Positions 5,916-11,743 of a stretch of DNA of 11,743 nucleotides are shown piece after piece (position 1 is the stretch's first letter; each line of letters begins with the position of its first letter). Under the pieces are notes generated by a model that was not told where the DNA came from, did not search any database, and saw nothing but the letters and a program-made list of their open reading frames with translations. The stretch lies in NCBI GenBank assembly GCA_002340515.1, contig DDMF01000068.1, positions 23,739 through 35,481 on the forward strand, given 5' to 3'. The translations under genes and the position numbers were made by a program. The DNA comes from Rhodobacteraceae bacterium UBA2553. Lineage in GTDB: Bacteria; Pseudomonadota; Alphaproteobacteria; Rhodobacterales; Rhodobacteraceae.

Positions 5916-6782
5916 ATGAGCAATTTTAAAAATCAAAAAAACACAGGTGGAAACCGGTGGAACCCTGAACAGGGTGACGACCGCCCCCAGAAGAAGAAGC
6001 GCAATGATGGAAAACCGTCCGGCGGGTCTTCAAAGGGGAAGCCTTGGCTGAAGAAATCTGAGGCACAAGAAGGCCCCTTCTATATATATGGCCTTCACAC
6101 CATTGAAGCCGCCTTCAACAACCCCGAGCGCAAGCGCCACAAACTCCTCGTGACGCAAAACGCCTTACGCCGGCTGGAAGAGCGCGACCTGAAGATCGAC
6201 GTACCAGTTGAAGAGGCAAGTCCGCGCGACATCGACAAGCTCGTTGGCAAAGACGCCGTTCACCAGGGCGCAGCCCTGCTAGTTGACGCCTTACCGGAAT
6301 ACGGCCCCGAAGAGCTAAAGGACGGCCAGCTCGTTCTGGCGCTTGATCAGGTCACCGATCCACATAATGTAGGCGCCATTCTCCGCTCCGCCGTTGCCCT
6401 GAACGCTGACGCCGTCGTCACCACACGCCGACACGCACCGGAAGAAGGCCCGGTCCTCGCAAAAACCGCAAGCGGCGCACTGGACATGATCAAACACGTC
6501 CGCGTCCCCAACATGTCCCGCTTTGTCTCTGAAATGAGAGAGGAAGGATATCAGGCAATCGCACTGGACAGCGAAGGCCCCGACTCCGTGGAAAACACCG
6601 CCTTTACTGACAAGACCTTGCTAGTTCTGGGCTCTGAAGGAAAAGGCGTTCGCGAAGGCGTCCGCAAAAACTGCGACACCCTCGCCCGCCTCGACATGCC
6701 AGGCCCAATCAAATCTCTGAATGTCTCCAACGCGGCCATTCTCTCGCTATACGTAGCACGCACAAAAATGGGGCTGTCATAA
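5916..6782 (+). CDS. rlmB: 23S rRNA (guanosine-2'-O)-methyltransferase RlmB, SpoU/TrmH family
   Basis: A 288-residue SPOUT methyltransferase. Residues 1-50 are a basic, low-complexity extension (KKKR, GGSSKGKPW). Residues 54-125 form the L30e-like substrate-binding domain (FYIYGLHTIEAAFNNP, VHQGAALLV). The catalytic knot carries motif 1 LDQVTDPHNVGAILRSA (143-159, with Asn151 and Arg157), motif 2 LVLGSEGKGV (236-245) and motif 3 IKSLNVSNAAILSLY (265-279). RlmB makes Gm2251 in the P-loop of 23S rRNA using S-adenosylmethionine. The family also contains tRNA Gm18 methyltransferases, but the N-terminal domain and the HNVGAILRSA signature favour RlmB. Start ATG at 5916 follows GAGAGG (5908-5913, close) and GGAG (5900-5903). 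A tRNA-Thr gene follows 344 bp downstream. Confidence 0.87.
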   Translation: MSNFKNQKNTGGNRWNPEQGDDRPQKKKRNDGKPSGGSSKGKPWLKKSEAQEGPFYIYGLHTIEAAFNNPERKRHKLLVTQNALRRLEERDLKIDVPVEEASPRDIDKLVGKDAVHQGAALLVDALPEYGPEELKDGQLVLALDQVTDPHNVGAILRSAVALNADAVVTTRRHAPEEGPVLAKTASGALDMIKHVRVPNMSRFVSEMREEGYQAIALDSEGPDSVENTAFTDKTLLVLGSEGKGVREGVRKNCDTLARLDMPGPIKSLNVSNAAILSLYVARTKMGLS

Positions 6783-7126
6783 CCTGACAGCCTCAGGCTT
6801 CCCTCTCTATTACAGAAGACAACCTCCCCACCACCATCAGCGAAATCTGCAGGCGCCATACCTACAAAAGTGTAAGCACCCAGACAACACAGTCACGCTT
6901 TTTCTGTGTTTATTGCGGCGACACGGTCGAACGCACAAACCACGGAATCTTCCATCAATATCAATGGGCTGAGGCACCCGCATGTGGAAAAGAAACACCA
7001 GAACACCCGTTTCAAGCCCCAAATTGACGAAAAAATTCTCTCCTCTGTGAATTCTTCCATTTTTTTGCATTTTTGGGATTTACAAACCCCGCCAGCGCCC
7101 GTAAATACCCCTCCAACGAAGACGAC
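6783..7126. other. Intergenic stretch between rlmB and tRNA-Thr
   Basis: 344 bp without a supported gene. Just after the rlmB stop, CCTGA (6783-6787) and TCAGG (6793-6797) can pair weakly, with a pyrimidine tract after; a poor terminator at best. One plus-strand frame (6788-7027) is open and has a CVYCG zinc-knuckle-like segment, but it lacks an ATG, GTG or TTG start. The tRNA-Thr promoter is at the right end. Confidence 0.55.
7079..7107 (+). promoter_or_regulatory. Promoter of tRNA-Thr
   Basis: TTTACA (7079-7084), a 17-bp spacer, and TAAATA (7102-7107) point at the tRNA 5' end at 7127, giving a leader of roughly 13 nt. Spacing is optimal and the region is otherwise C-rich, so the two AT boxes stand out. 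Confidence 0.55.
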
Positions 7127-7202
7127 GCCGGTATAGCTCAGATGGTAGAGCACCTGACTTGTAATCAGGGGGTCGCGGGTTCGATCCCTGCTGCCGGCAC
7201 CA
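7127..7202 (+). tRNA. tRNA-Thr(UGU)
   Basis: A 76-nt cloverleaf with encoded CCA (7200-7202). The acceptor stem GCCGGTA pairs with TGCCGGC; D arm GCTC/GAGC; anticodon arm CCTGA, loop CTTGTAA, TCAGG, giving anticodon TGT (ACA); T arm GCGGG TTCGATC CCTGC. It stands as a single-gene unit between its own promoter and a strong terminator. Confidence 0.97.
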
Positions 7203-7232
7203 CTCTTCTTCTTGATTTATCAAGAGAATTCC

Positions 7233-7256
7233 AAAGCCTCCTCCGGGAGGCTTTTT
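7233..7256 (+). terminator. Intrinsic terminator of tRNA-Thr
   Basis: AAAGCCTCC (7233-7241), a 4-nt loop (TCCG), and GGAGGCTTT (7246-7254) form a perfect 9-bp stem running into TTTTT (7252-7256). A smaller inverted repeat TCTTGAT/ATCAAGA (7210-7216, 7219-7225) lies just before it. Confidence 0.85.
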
Positions 7257-7467
7257 GCTTTTCTGGCTCTAGTAATCACCCAGTAAGCACGCAAACAGTA
7301 TGATTTCCCCCTAGAACAGATTTATACCGACAGCCGCTTGTCACGTACTCCCCTCAAGAAGCGACAACTTTTTCACTCGGTTCATTTCATTAGTTTGAGC
7401 ACCAATCGACATACCAGCATTGCGATTACCGTTAGCATCGTTAGCGCTCTCTTCCAAAGTCAATGGA

Positions 7468-8523
7468 TCAAAGGTCCCTAGGATTAGTAACGGTACGAGT
7501 TTCAACCACCTTCCCGGTGTTAGCTGTCGAAACGGGCGCAATCAACATCACCTCACAAGCGCCTCCGACAGCGACAGGGCAATGTTCCACACCATGTGGC
7601 ACAACAATAAATTCACCTTCATTTATGATCTCATCGCGGTCACGAAACTTCATCATTAGCTTGCCTTTGTGAACGAAGAACATCTCATCTTCAGTTGCGT
7701 GATGGTGCCAGACAAACTCACCTTCAAACTTGGCGAGCTTGATGTGCACATTGTTCACTTGACCAACAATTCTCGGACGCCATGCATCCGCGACTTTTGC
7801 AAAAGATTGACTGAGATTTTGAGGACCAAATGGAGAGATATGGTTATTTACTCCTGCCACGTCCCGCTGAATGGATCGAAGTTGCATTTCAAGTTCAGGA
7901 CTGTCTGCGGGATAGTCACCATCCAGAGCTGCTGTACCAATCGTAAATCCCGCAGCTCCGGTTTTTCGAACAATCTCGATCCGCTCACGAGAGCCTATTG
8001 AACCTGCCATGACGACCGGTTTGTTCACCGCGGCACAAACAGCCGCCATCAACCCGGTTACGTTTTCAGATGAGCGATAGGCCAACAGGTCCAACCCGTG
8101 CACACCCTCGCGAGAGGCAAGGTCCTCTGCGCTAGCAACAATTTCGTCGATCGAGCCTAACAATTTACTTGGGTGCCCTTCGATCACTCCTGGGAAGGGG
8201 TAATATTGAATACCAGCACCTTCAAGAAGAGGTAAGACTGCGTCAACGTGCGTTCCGCCTAAAAGGATGTCGACACCAATATCAACTGCTGCTTTGGCTG
8301 AATTTAGCTCGCTCTCTTCATCCAACGAAACCACTTCAAGATAACTGGTTGCTCCCCCCTCCTTAATTGCTTTGTTTAACTGTTTCAGTCGATCAAACGG
8401 CAGACCAACATCCTTGAAGCCAATATGATGCACCCCAGCGGCTAACGCGGTTGCAAGGTGTTGCGCAGCATCCTCGACGGTTTCATCATTTCGCGTGAGC
8501 ATAAAAATAAATCGCAGACCCAT
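7468..8523 (-). CDS. Fusion of a phosphate-binding TIM-barrel-like domain and a cupin, function unknown
   Basis: 351 residues in one uninterrupted frame. Residues 1-226 look like an (alpha/beta)8 barrel: FIFMLTRNDETVEDA, VHHIGFKDVGLP, a central VDILLGGTHVD, and near the end VVMAGSIGSRERIEIVRKTGAAGFTIGTA (170-198), the shape of the half-barrel phosphate-binding loops (AGSI and GTA) of HisA/HisF-like and other sugar-phosphate barrels. Residues 237-351 form a complete cupin_2: motif 1 is G268, H273, H275, E280 and G287; motif 2 is G303, P309, G311 and H314, so a metal site is intact. The linker is about ten residues (NNHISPFGPQ). It is the third gene of the operon: its ATG shares one base with the TAA of pdxA2 (TAATG, 8521-8525). 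By context I infer a step or side reaction in four-carbon acid sugar breakdown, perhaps an isomerase or lyase acting on a phosphorylated intermediate, but no function is established here. Confidence 0.8.
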   Translation of the reverse strand: MGLRFIFMLTRNDETVEDAAQHLATALAAGVHHIGFKDVGLPFDRLKQLNKAIKEGGATSYLEVVSLDEESELNSAKAAVDIGVDILLGGTHVDAVLPLLEGAGIQYYPFPGVIEGHPSKLLGSIDEIVASAEDLASREGVHGLDLLAYRSSENVTGLMAAVCAAVNKPVVMAGSIGSRERIEIVRKTGAAGFTIGTAALDGDYPADSPELEMQLRSIQRDVAGVNNHISPFGPQNLSQSFAKVADAWRPRIVGQVNNVHIKLAKFEGEFVWHHHATEDEMFFVHKGKLMMKFRDRDEIINEGEFIVVPHGVEHCPVAVGGACEVMLIAPVSTANTGKVVETRTVTNPRDL

Positions 8524-9527
8524 TATGCAACTTCCTTCTGTTTGACTGCTACCAAACGGTTGGCGTACTTCAATGCCGCTTCTATGCTAGCTGGATCGGC
8601 AATCCCTTTTCCAGCAATATCAAATGCCGTACCGTGGTCAGGACTAGTGCGAACAAACGGCAAACCAAGTGTGATATTGACGCCGTTTTCAAGCCCCATG
8701 TATTTAACTGGGATTAGGCCCTGATCATGATATTGTGCGACAACGATGTCGTAATGTCCCTGTCGCGCTTGCATGAACACCGTATCACCGGGCCAAGGAC
8801 CGGATACGTTGATACCTTCATGGCGGGCTGCCTCAATTGCTGGCGAAATTATTTCAATCTCTTCACGACCAAAAAGACCGCCTTCGCCTGCATGCGGGTT
8901 CAAACCCGCCACGGCAACGCGTGGGTTTCTGTACCCAAGGGCAATTGCCCCCTCGTGTGCGAAGCGGATTGCCTCCATCTGCGCATCAAAATCCGCTGCC
9001 TTGATAGCATCAAGAAGGGAACAATGCGTAGTAACCAAAACCGTTCGCATGAGATCGTTCCCAAGTAACATCGCCACGCTTTTAGTGCCGCTATAGTCTG
9101 CAAGTATTTCAGTATGGCCAGGGTATTTAATACCAGCAGCTGAAAGTGCCTCTTTGTGGATCGGAGCCGTTACAATTCCGCTTATCTGGCCAACCATAGC
9201 GCATTTTATGCTTGCGGTAAGCGCATCAAAGGCTGCTTGTCCGCAGTTGGCCGCAATCTCTCCAAAGCCTGGCAATCGCGTAAAACTGGAGGTCGCAAGA
9301 ACCTCGATCATATCTGGAGCAAATTGCGCTTTGGCAACCTCGTCTATTTCTCGCACAGACAACTCAAGACCCACCACCCGCACAGCACGGCGTAAAGTAT
9401 TGGGACAGCCAAATACAATGCTCCTCATCCCGTTCAGCTGCCTTCCGAATACTTGGGCAATGATCTCAGGACCGATCCCAGCTGGGTCTCCCATGGTAAT
9501 CCCAAGTGGTCGCAACGGAAGCGTCAT
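8523..9527 (-). CDS. pdxA2: PdxA2-type 4-phospho-threonate/erythronate dehydrogenase (decarboxylating)
   Basis: 334 residues of the PdxA family. Opening signature PLGITMGDPAGIGPEI (6-22), then GIVTAPIHKEAL (118-128), with the three metal-binding histidines in YPGHTEILAD (H138), TTHCSLLDAI (H168) and AQYHDQGLIPVKYMG (H267). NPHAGEGGLFG and RTSPDHGTAFDIAGKG complete the active site. PdxA itself oxidises 4-phosphohydroxy-L-threonine in vitamin B6 synthesis. The PdxA2 branch, found beside DUF1537 kinases, oxidises and decarboxylates D-threonate 4-phosphate (and similar tetronate phosphates) to dihydroxyacetone phosphate with NAD+. The kinase context is why I choose PdxA2. The ATG at 9527 overlaps the kinase TGA (ATGA) and follows GGGAG; the frame is open 12 codons further up, but that extension overlaps the kinase. 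Confidence 0.88.
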   Translation of the reverse strand: MTLPLRPLGITMGDPAGIGPEIIAQVFGRQLNGMRSIVFGCPNTLRRAVRVVGLELSVREIDEVAKAQFAPDMIEVLATSSFTRLPGFGEIAANCGQAAFDALTASIKCAMVGQISGIVTAPIHKEALSAAGIKYPGHTEILADYSGTKSVAMLLGNDLMRTVLVTTHCSLLDAIKAADFDAQMEAIRFAHEGAIALGYRNPRVAVAGLNPHAGEGGLFGREEIEIISPAIEAARHEGINVSGPWPGDTVFMQARQGHYDIVVAQYHDQGLIPVKYMGLENGVNITLGLPFVRTSPDHGTAFDIAGKGIADPASIEAALKYANRLVAVKQKEVA

Positions 9528-10603
9528 GTCTTTTTCTCCCGTTGCACTCTGGCATTTTCCCAAAGAACTGTTGCTGCGTTATGCAATGATCTTGCAGAGC
9601 CAAAACCGCCCGCCTTCATCCCAAGTATCAAATTTCGACCATCTGGTAGCGTAACTCGACCGATTGGAAATCCCGTTTCAAATTCACCAACAAGTGAGAA
9701 GCGGTTTACATGCAGTCGATCGAGCACAACTTTCATGGTTTCTCCACCTGTTGCGATCAACGCTGTAATTTCCTGGTTTTCCATTACTTCTATCGCTTCA
9801 TCAGCGAGACCTGCCAGCACCCTTTTGGGGTCTTTATCCCTTTCACGCGGCGCAGTTACGCAGGTTGCACAACTCAAACCGTCAAGTTGTGCCGCTTGTT
9901 CATGACTTATAGGATTCGCGCTTCCCACAACAACGAGCGTGCGCTCGGCAGTCAGTGGTTCAGGCGGCGAAAAGTTTAACGGAGATTTTGTTTCTGCGAG
10001 AGCGATAGCTAGCCCAGGTGAACCGGCCCAAAGAACGTCTTCAGGCCTATCGATCGAAGCCACCTGACTGTTTAGTTCAGCCTGACTTTGAGCATCCAAA
10101 ATCATCGCACCTTGTATGTCTTCAGAAATAAGGTCAGCGACATGGGAGGTCCATGCTGGGTGGTTGGGGTCTTTTGCATAAGTGCTCTGGGACACCGGCG
10201 TACCATTCACATATTGAGTACCACCAACCGTTGTCCGCCCCGCCTCTGGAAATGCCGGAGCAAAGATCAGACGTGATCGTCCACTCGTATTGTAGCTCGC
10301 CAACAACTCCTCGCGGATATGCCCTCTTAGAGTTGAATCCACAGTCTTGCAAAGGAAAGGAAGCTTTGCCAAGGCACGTGTTGCCAAGGTACTCGCGTCG
10401 GCTGCATGTTTTGCCGTCATCGAACGACTGTCACAATCAATCGAGATAATCTCAGAAGTTGTCTTCACCAAACTTACAGGTGCTACACCGCACACTTCCG
10501 CACTGAGACCTTTTCGAACGAATGGCGCGCTAAAATCTGCTGCACTCGTCAGATCATCCGCAATGATGCCAATTAATGGCAATGAGTAATGATTACTATT
10601 CAT
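9524..10603 (-). CDS. dtnK: DUF1537 four-carbon acid sugar kinase, DtnK-like
   Basis: 359 residues from the ATG at 10603. The N-terminal acid-sugar-binding domain shows IGIIADDLTSAADF (11-24), CKTVDSTLRGHIREEL (85-100), IFAPAFPEAGRTTVGGTQYVNG (113-134) and WAGSPGLA (192-199). The C-terminal nucleotide-binding domain shows LVVVGSANPISHEQ (223-236), IATGGETMKVVLDRL (283-297) and LILGMKAGGFG (325-335). The family phosphorylates C4 acid sugars such as D-threonate, D-erythronate or 3-oxotetronates at O-4 with ATP. With pdxA2 directly downstream, the D-threonate route is the best fit, D-erythronate the alternative. At 359 residues it is on the short side for the family (often about 400 or more), although all main motifs are present. 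A GTG at 10624 in the same frame is an alternative start; neither has a clear Shine-Dalgarno. First gene of the operon, divergent from the LysR gene. Confidence 0.83.
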   Translation of the reverse strand: MNSNHYSLPLIGIIADDLTSAADFSAPFVRKGLSAEVCGVAPVSLVKTTSEIISIDCDSRSMTAKHAADASTLATRALAKLPFLCKTVDSTLRGHIREELLASYNTSGRSRLIFAPAFPEAGRTTVGGTQYVNGTPVSQSTYAKDPNHPAWTSHVADLISEDIQGAMILDAQSQAELNSQVASIDRPEDVLWAGSPGLAIALAETKSPLNFSPPEPLTAERTLVVVGSANPISHEQAAQLDGLSCATCVTAPRERDKDPKRVLAGLADEAIEVMENQEITALIATGGETMKVVLDRLHVNRFSLVGEFETGFPIGRVTLPDGRNLILGMKAGGFGSARSLHNAATVLWENARVQREKKT

Positions 10604-10633
10604 TCGGTGACCATAACGACCCACTATGTACTT

Positions 10634-10679
10634 TAATATCGATATTATTTCACGAAATATGGTGATATATAGTCACGAA
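10634..10679. promoter_or_regulatory. Divergent control region between dtnK and the LysR gene
   Basis: The 75-bp gap holds a perfect 14-bp palindrome TAATATCGATATTA (10634-10647). Next to it is the series TCAC (10650-10653), N8, GTGA (10662-10665), N7, TCAC (10673-10676). The heptamer TCACGAA occurs twice, at 10650-10656 and 10673-10679. LysR-type regulators usually bind AT-rich dyads in exactly this position between their own gene and a divergent target operon. A weak -10-like TACATA on the minus strand (10629-10624) would place the palindrome in the spacer of the dtnK promoter. Confidence 0.5.
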
Positions 10680-11551
10680 TGAAACGCTCTGATCTACCTT
10701 CACTTGATGACCTTCGCGCCTTCGAAACCGTTTCACGCCACGGATCAATGCGTAGGGCTACCGAGGAACTCGCTTTAACACACGGGGCAATCAGCCGTAG
10801 GGTGGCCAAGCTATCGAAGGACCTTGATATCCAGCTTATTAAGCCAAATGGCCGCGGCATTGCGCTTACACCCGAGGGTGCCAAACTGGCACGAACGACC
10901 GAGCATGCGCTGCAGATGATCTCAGATACTCTGTATTCGCTTCGTAAAGTCCATGTTGGTGAGCCAATAGTAATATCTTGTGAACGTTCGGTCGCCATGA
11001 GATGGCTCATACCCCGTCTAGGTCAGTTTCAATGCATGCATCCTAAAGTTCCTGTCCATCTTTCGGTTGGAGGAGGTCCGCTGAATCTTGCTGAGGATGG
11101 TGTAACCTTCGCAATTCGCCGATTAGACTTTTCAGTACAGCCCGAGTGGTCTATCGAGAAGCTGCATAAGGAATCCATGGGACCTGTGATGCAGCCCACC
11201 ATGAAGCCTGCGTACCACGCTGGAGGATATGTCGGCCTTGGCTCAAAGACACGACTTGGTGCATGGGACAAATGGCTTGCAGAGCACCCCTCCGCCCCTA
11301 GGCCAGGCGAAATTAGATTGTTTGATCACCACTTCCTAATGGCAGAAGCCGCAGCAAGCGGCTTAGGGGTCGCACTTTGTCCAAAAATTGTGGCCATAGA
11401 TGACATTTCCCAAGGACGTCTTCTCGCGCCCGAAGGGTTTGCACCAGACGGTTCTTCCTATGGATTGATTTCTTTAGAAGATCCGGATTTGTTGAAGGAG
11501 ACACAACCATTTACTAACTGGATTAAAGAGATCTCTGCTCTTTTAGTGTGA
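10679..11551 (+). CDS. LysR-family (GcvA-like) transcriptional regulator
   Basis: 290 residues. The N-terminal winged helix-turn-helix spans about residues 6-65: LPSLDDLRAFETVSRHGSM, then RRATEELALTHGAISRRVAKL as the helix-turn-helix, and GRGIALTPEGAKLA as the wing. LPSLDDLRAFE is typical of the GcvA-like branch. A linker helix (70-92) leads to the effector domain (from about 95: PIVISCERSVAMRWLIPRL, later GLGVALCPKIVAIDDISQGRL), slightly compact for a LysR protein. It is divergent from the dtnK-pdxA2-barrel/cupin operon with a 75-bp shared control region, so it probably controls that operon, with a tetronate or its phosphate as a plausible effector (inference). The ATG at 10679 has GGTG (10661-10664) upstream, a weak Shine-Dalgarno. 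Confidence 0.9.
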   Translation: MKRSDLPSLDDLRAFETVSRHGSMRRATEELALTHGAISRRVAKLSKDLDIQLIKPNGRGIALTPEGAKLARTTEHALQMISDTLYSLRKVHVGEPIVISCERSVAMRWLIPRLGQFQCMHPKVPVHLSVGGGPLNLAEDGVTFAIRRLDFSVQPEWSIEKLHKESMGPVMQPTMKPAYHAGGYVGLGSKTRLGAWDKWLAEHPSAPRPGEIRLFDHHFLMAEAAASGLGVALCPKIVAIDDISQGRLLAPEGFAPDGSSYGLISLEDPDLLKETQPFTNWIKEISALLV

Positions 11552-11743
11552 ATACACGCGTATGGGCCGAAGGGGAAACGGGTAAGTCATTGTTCCCCGT
11601 CGAAGCCTTTTGGACAGATTGGTTAGTTTGAGTAAGGGAGCATTTTGGCCCCTTGCCTCACTCCCATCGTTGAGATCATGGGTCAAAACCCTCAGAGAAT
11701 GATATCTCCCTGAAATCGACGATACTTGAATTCTGACATTGCA
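11552..11743. other. Right-end non-coding stretch
   Basis: No frame with protein character. AAGGGAGC (11635-11642) and the GC-rich segment ending in CCCCTT (11651-11658) can form an imperfect hairpin that may end the LysR transcript, but no T-run follows. The next gene lies beyond the window. Confidence 0.4.

Noticed and set aside
7127..7202. tRNA-Thr as an integration site flanked by a duplicated 3' end
   Set aside because: I looked for a repeat of the GGTTCGATCCCTGC...CCGGCACCA tail to the right and saw none within the window, and no integrase gene is present; left only as a possibility for sequence outside.
7073..7303. Plus-strand frame reading MVEHLTCNQGVAGSIPAAGT-like sequence
   Set aside because: It is the translated tRNA-Thr, a common false prediction.
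7669..8001. Plus-strand 110-codon frame opposite the cupin region
   Set aside because: Antisense shadow of a well-supported cupin; no start signal and no recognisable domain.

Overview
The window reads as an alphaproteobacterial chromosome segment. The left part looks like Rhodobacteraceae: a divergent torT/torS pair, dusA, a TSUP transporter and a 4HBT thioesterase next to tRNA genes. This assignment rests on protein character and gene neighbourhood read by eye; no database search was possible. The left ~4.4 kb and the rlmB gene are visibly richer in G+C than the patatin gene and the right-hand 4.4 kb, so the window may be a backbone carrying acquired segments.

Region 1 (1-772). The 5' part of torT (periplasmic TMAO-binding protein) runs off the left edge on the minus strand. 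Divergent from it is the first ~70 codons of a torS-like sensor kinase, which is then cut off and followed by unrelated sequence. A striking 19-bp palindrome with an extra half-site lies just before dusA.

Region 2 (773-3402, plus strand). dusA, a TauE/SafE-type permease and a 2-oxoglutarate/Fe(II) oxygenase-like gene are packed tightly, probably as one transcript.

Region 3 (3403-4445). An AT-rich array of related palindromes sits between two converging genes. It is followed on the minus strand by a thioesterase, tRNA-Gly(CCC) and tRNA-Tyr(GUA), with a good sigma-70-type promoter upstream of the tRNA pair.

Region 4 (4446-7256). A patatin-like lipoprotein gene (minus) and rlmB (plus) diverge; then come tRNA-Thr(UGU), its promoter and an intrinsic terminator.

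Region 5 (7257-11743). A LysR-type regulator is divergent from a three-gene minus-strand operon with overlapping stop/start codons: a DUF1537 four-carbon acid sugar kinase (DtnK-like), a PdxA2-type decarboxylating dehydrogenase, and a protein joining an (alpha/beta)8-barrel-like domain to a complete cupin. The first two genes match the known D-threonate route (phosphorylation, then oxidation and decarboxylation to dihydroxyacetone phosphate). The barrel-cupin fusion has no function I can name and is the most interesting item here. No transporter or tetronate-forming enzyme is visible inside the window.
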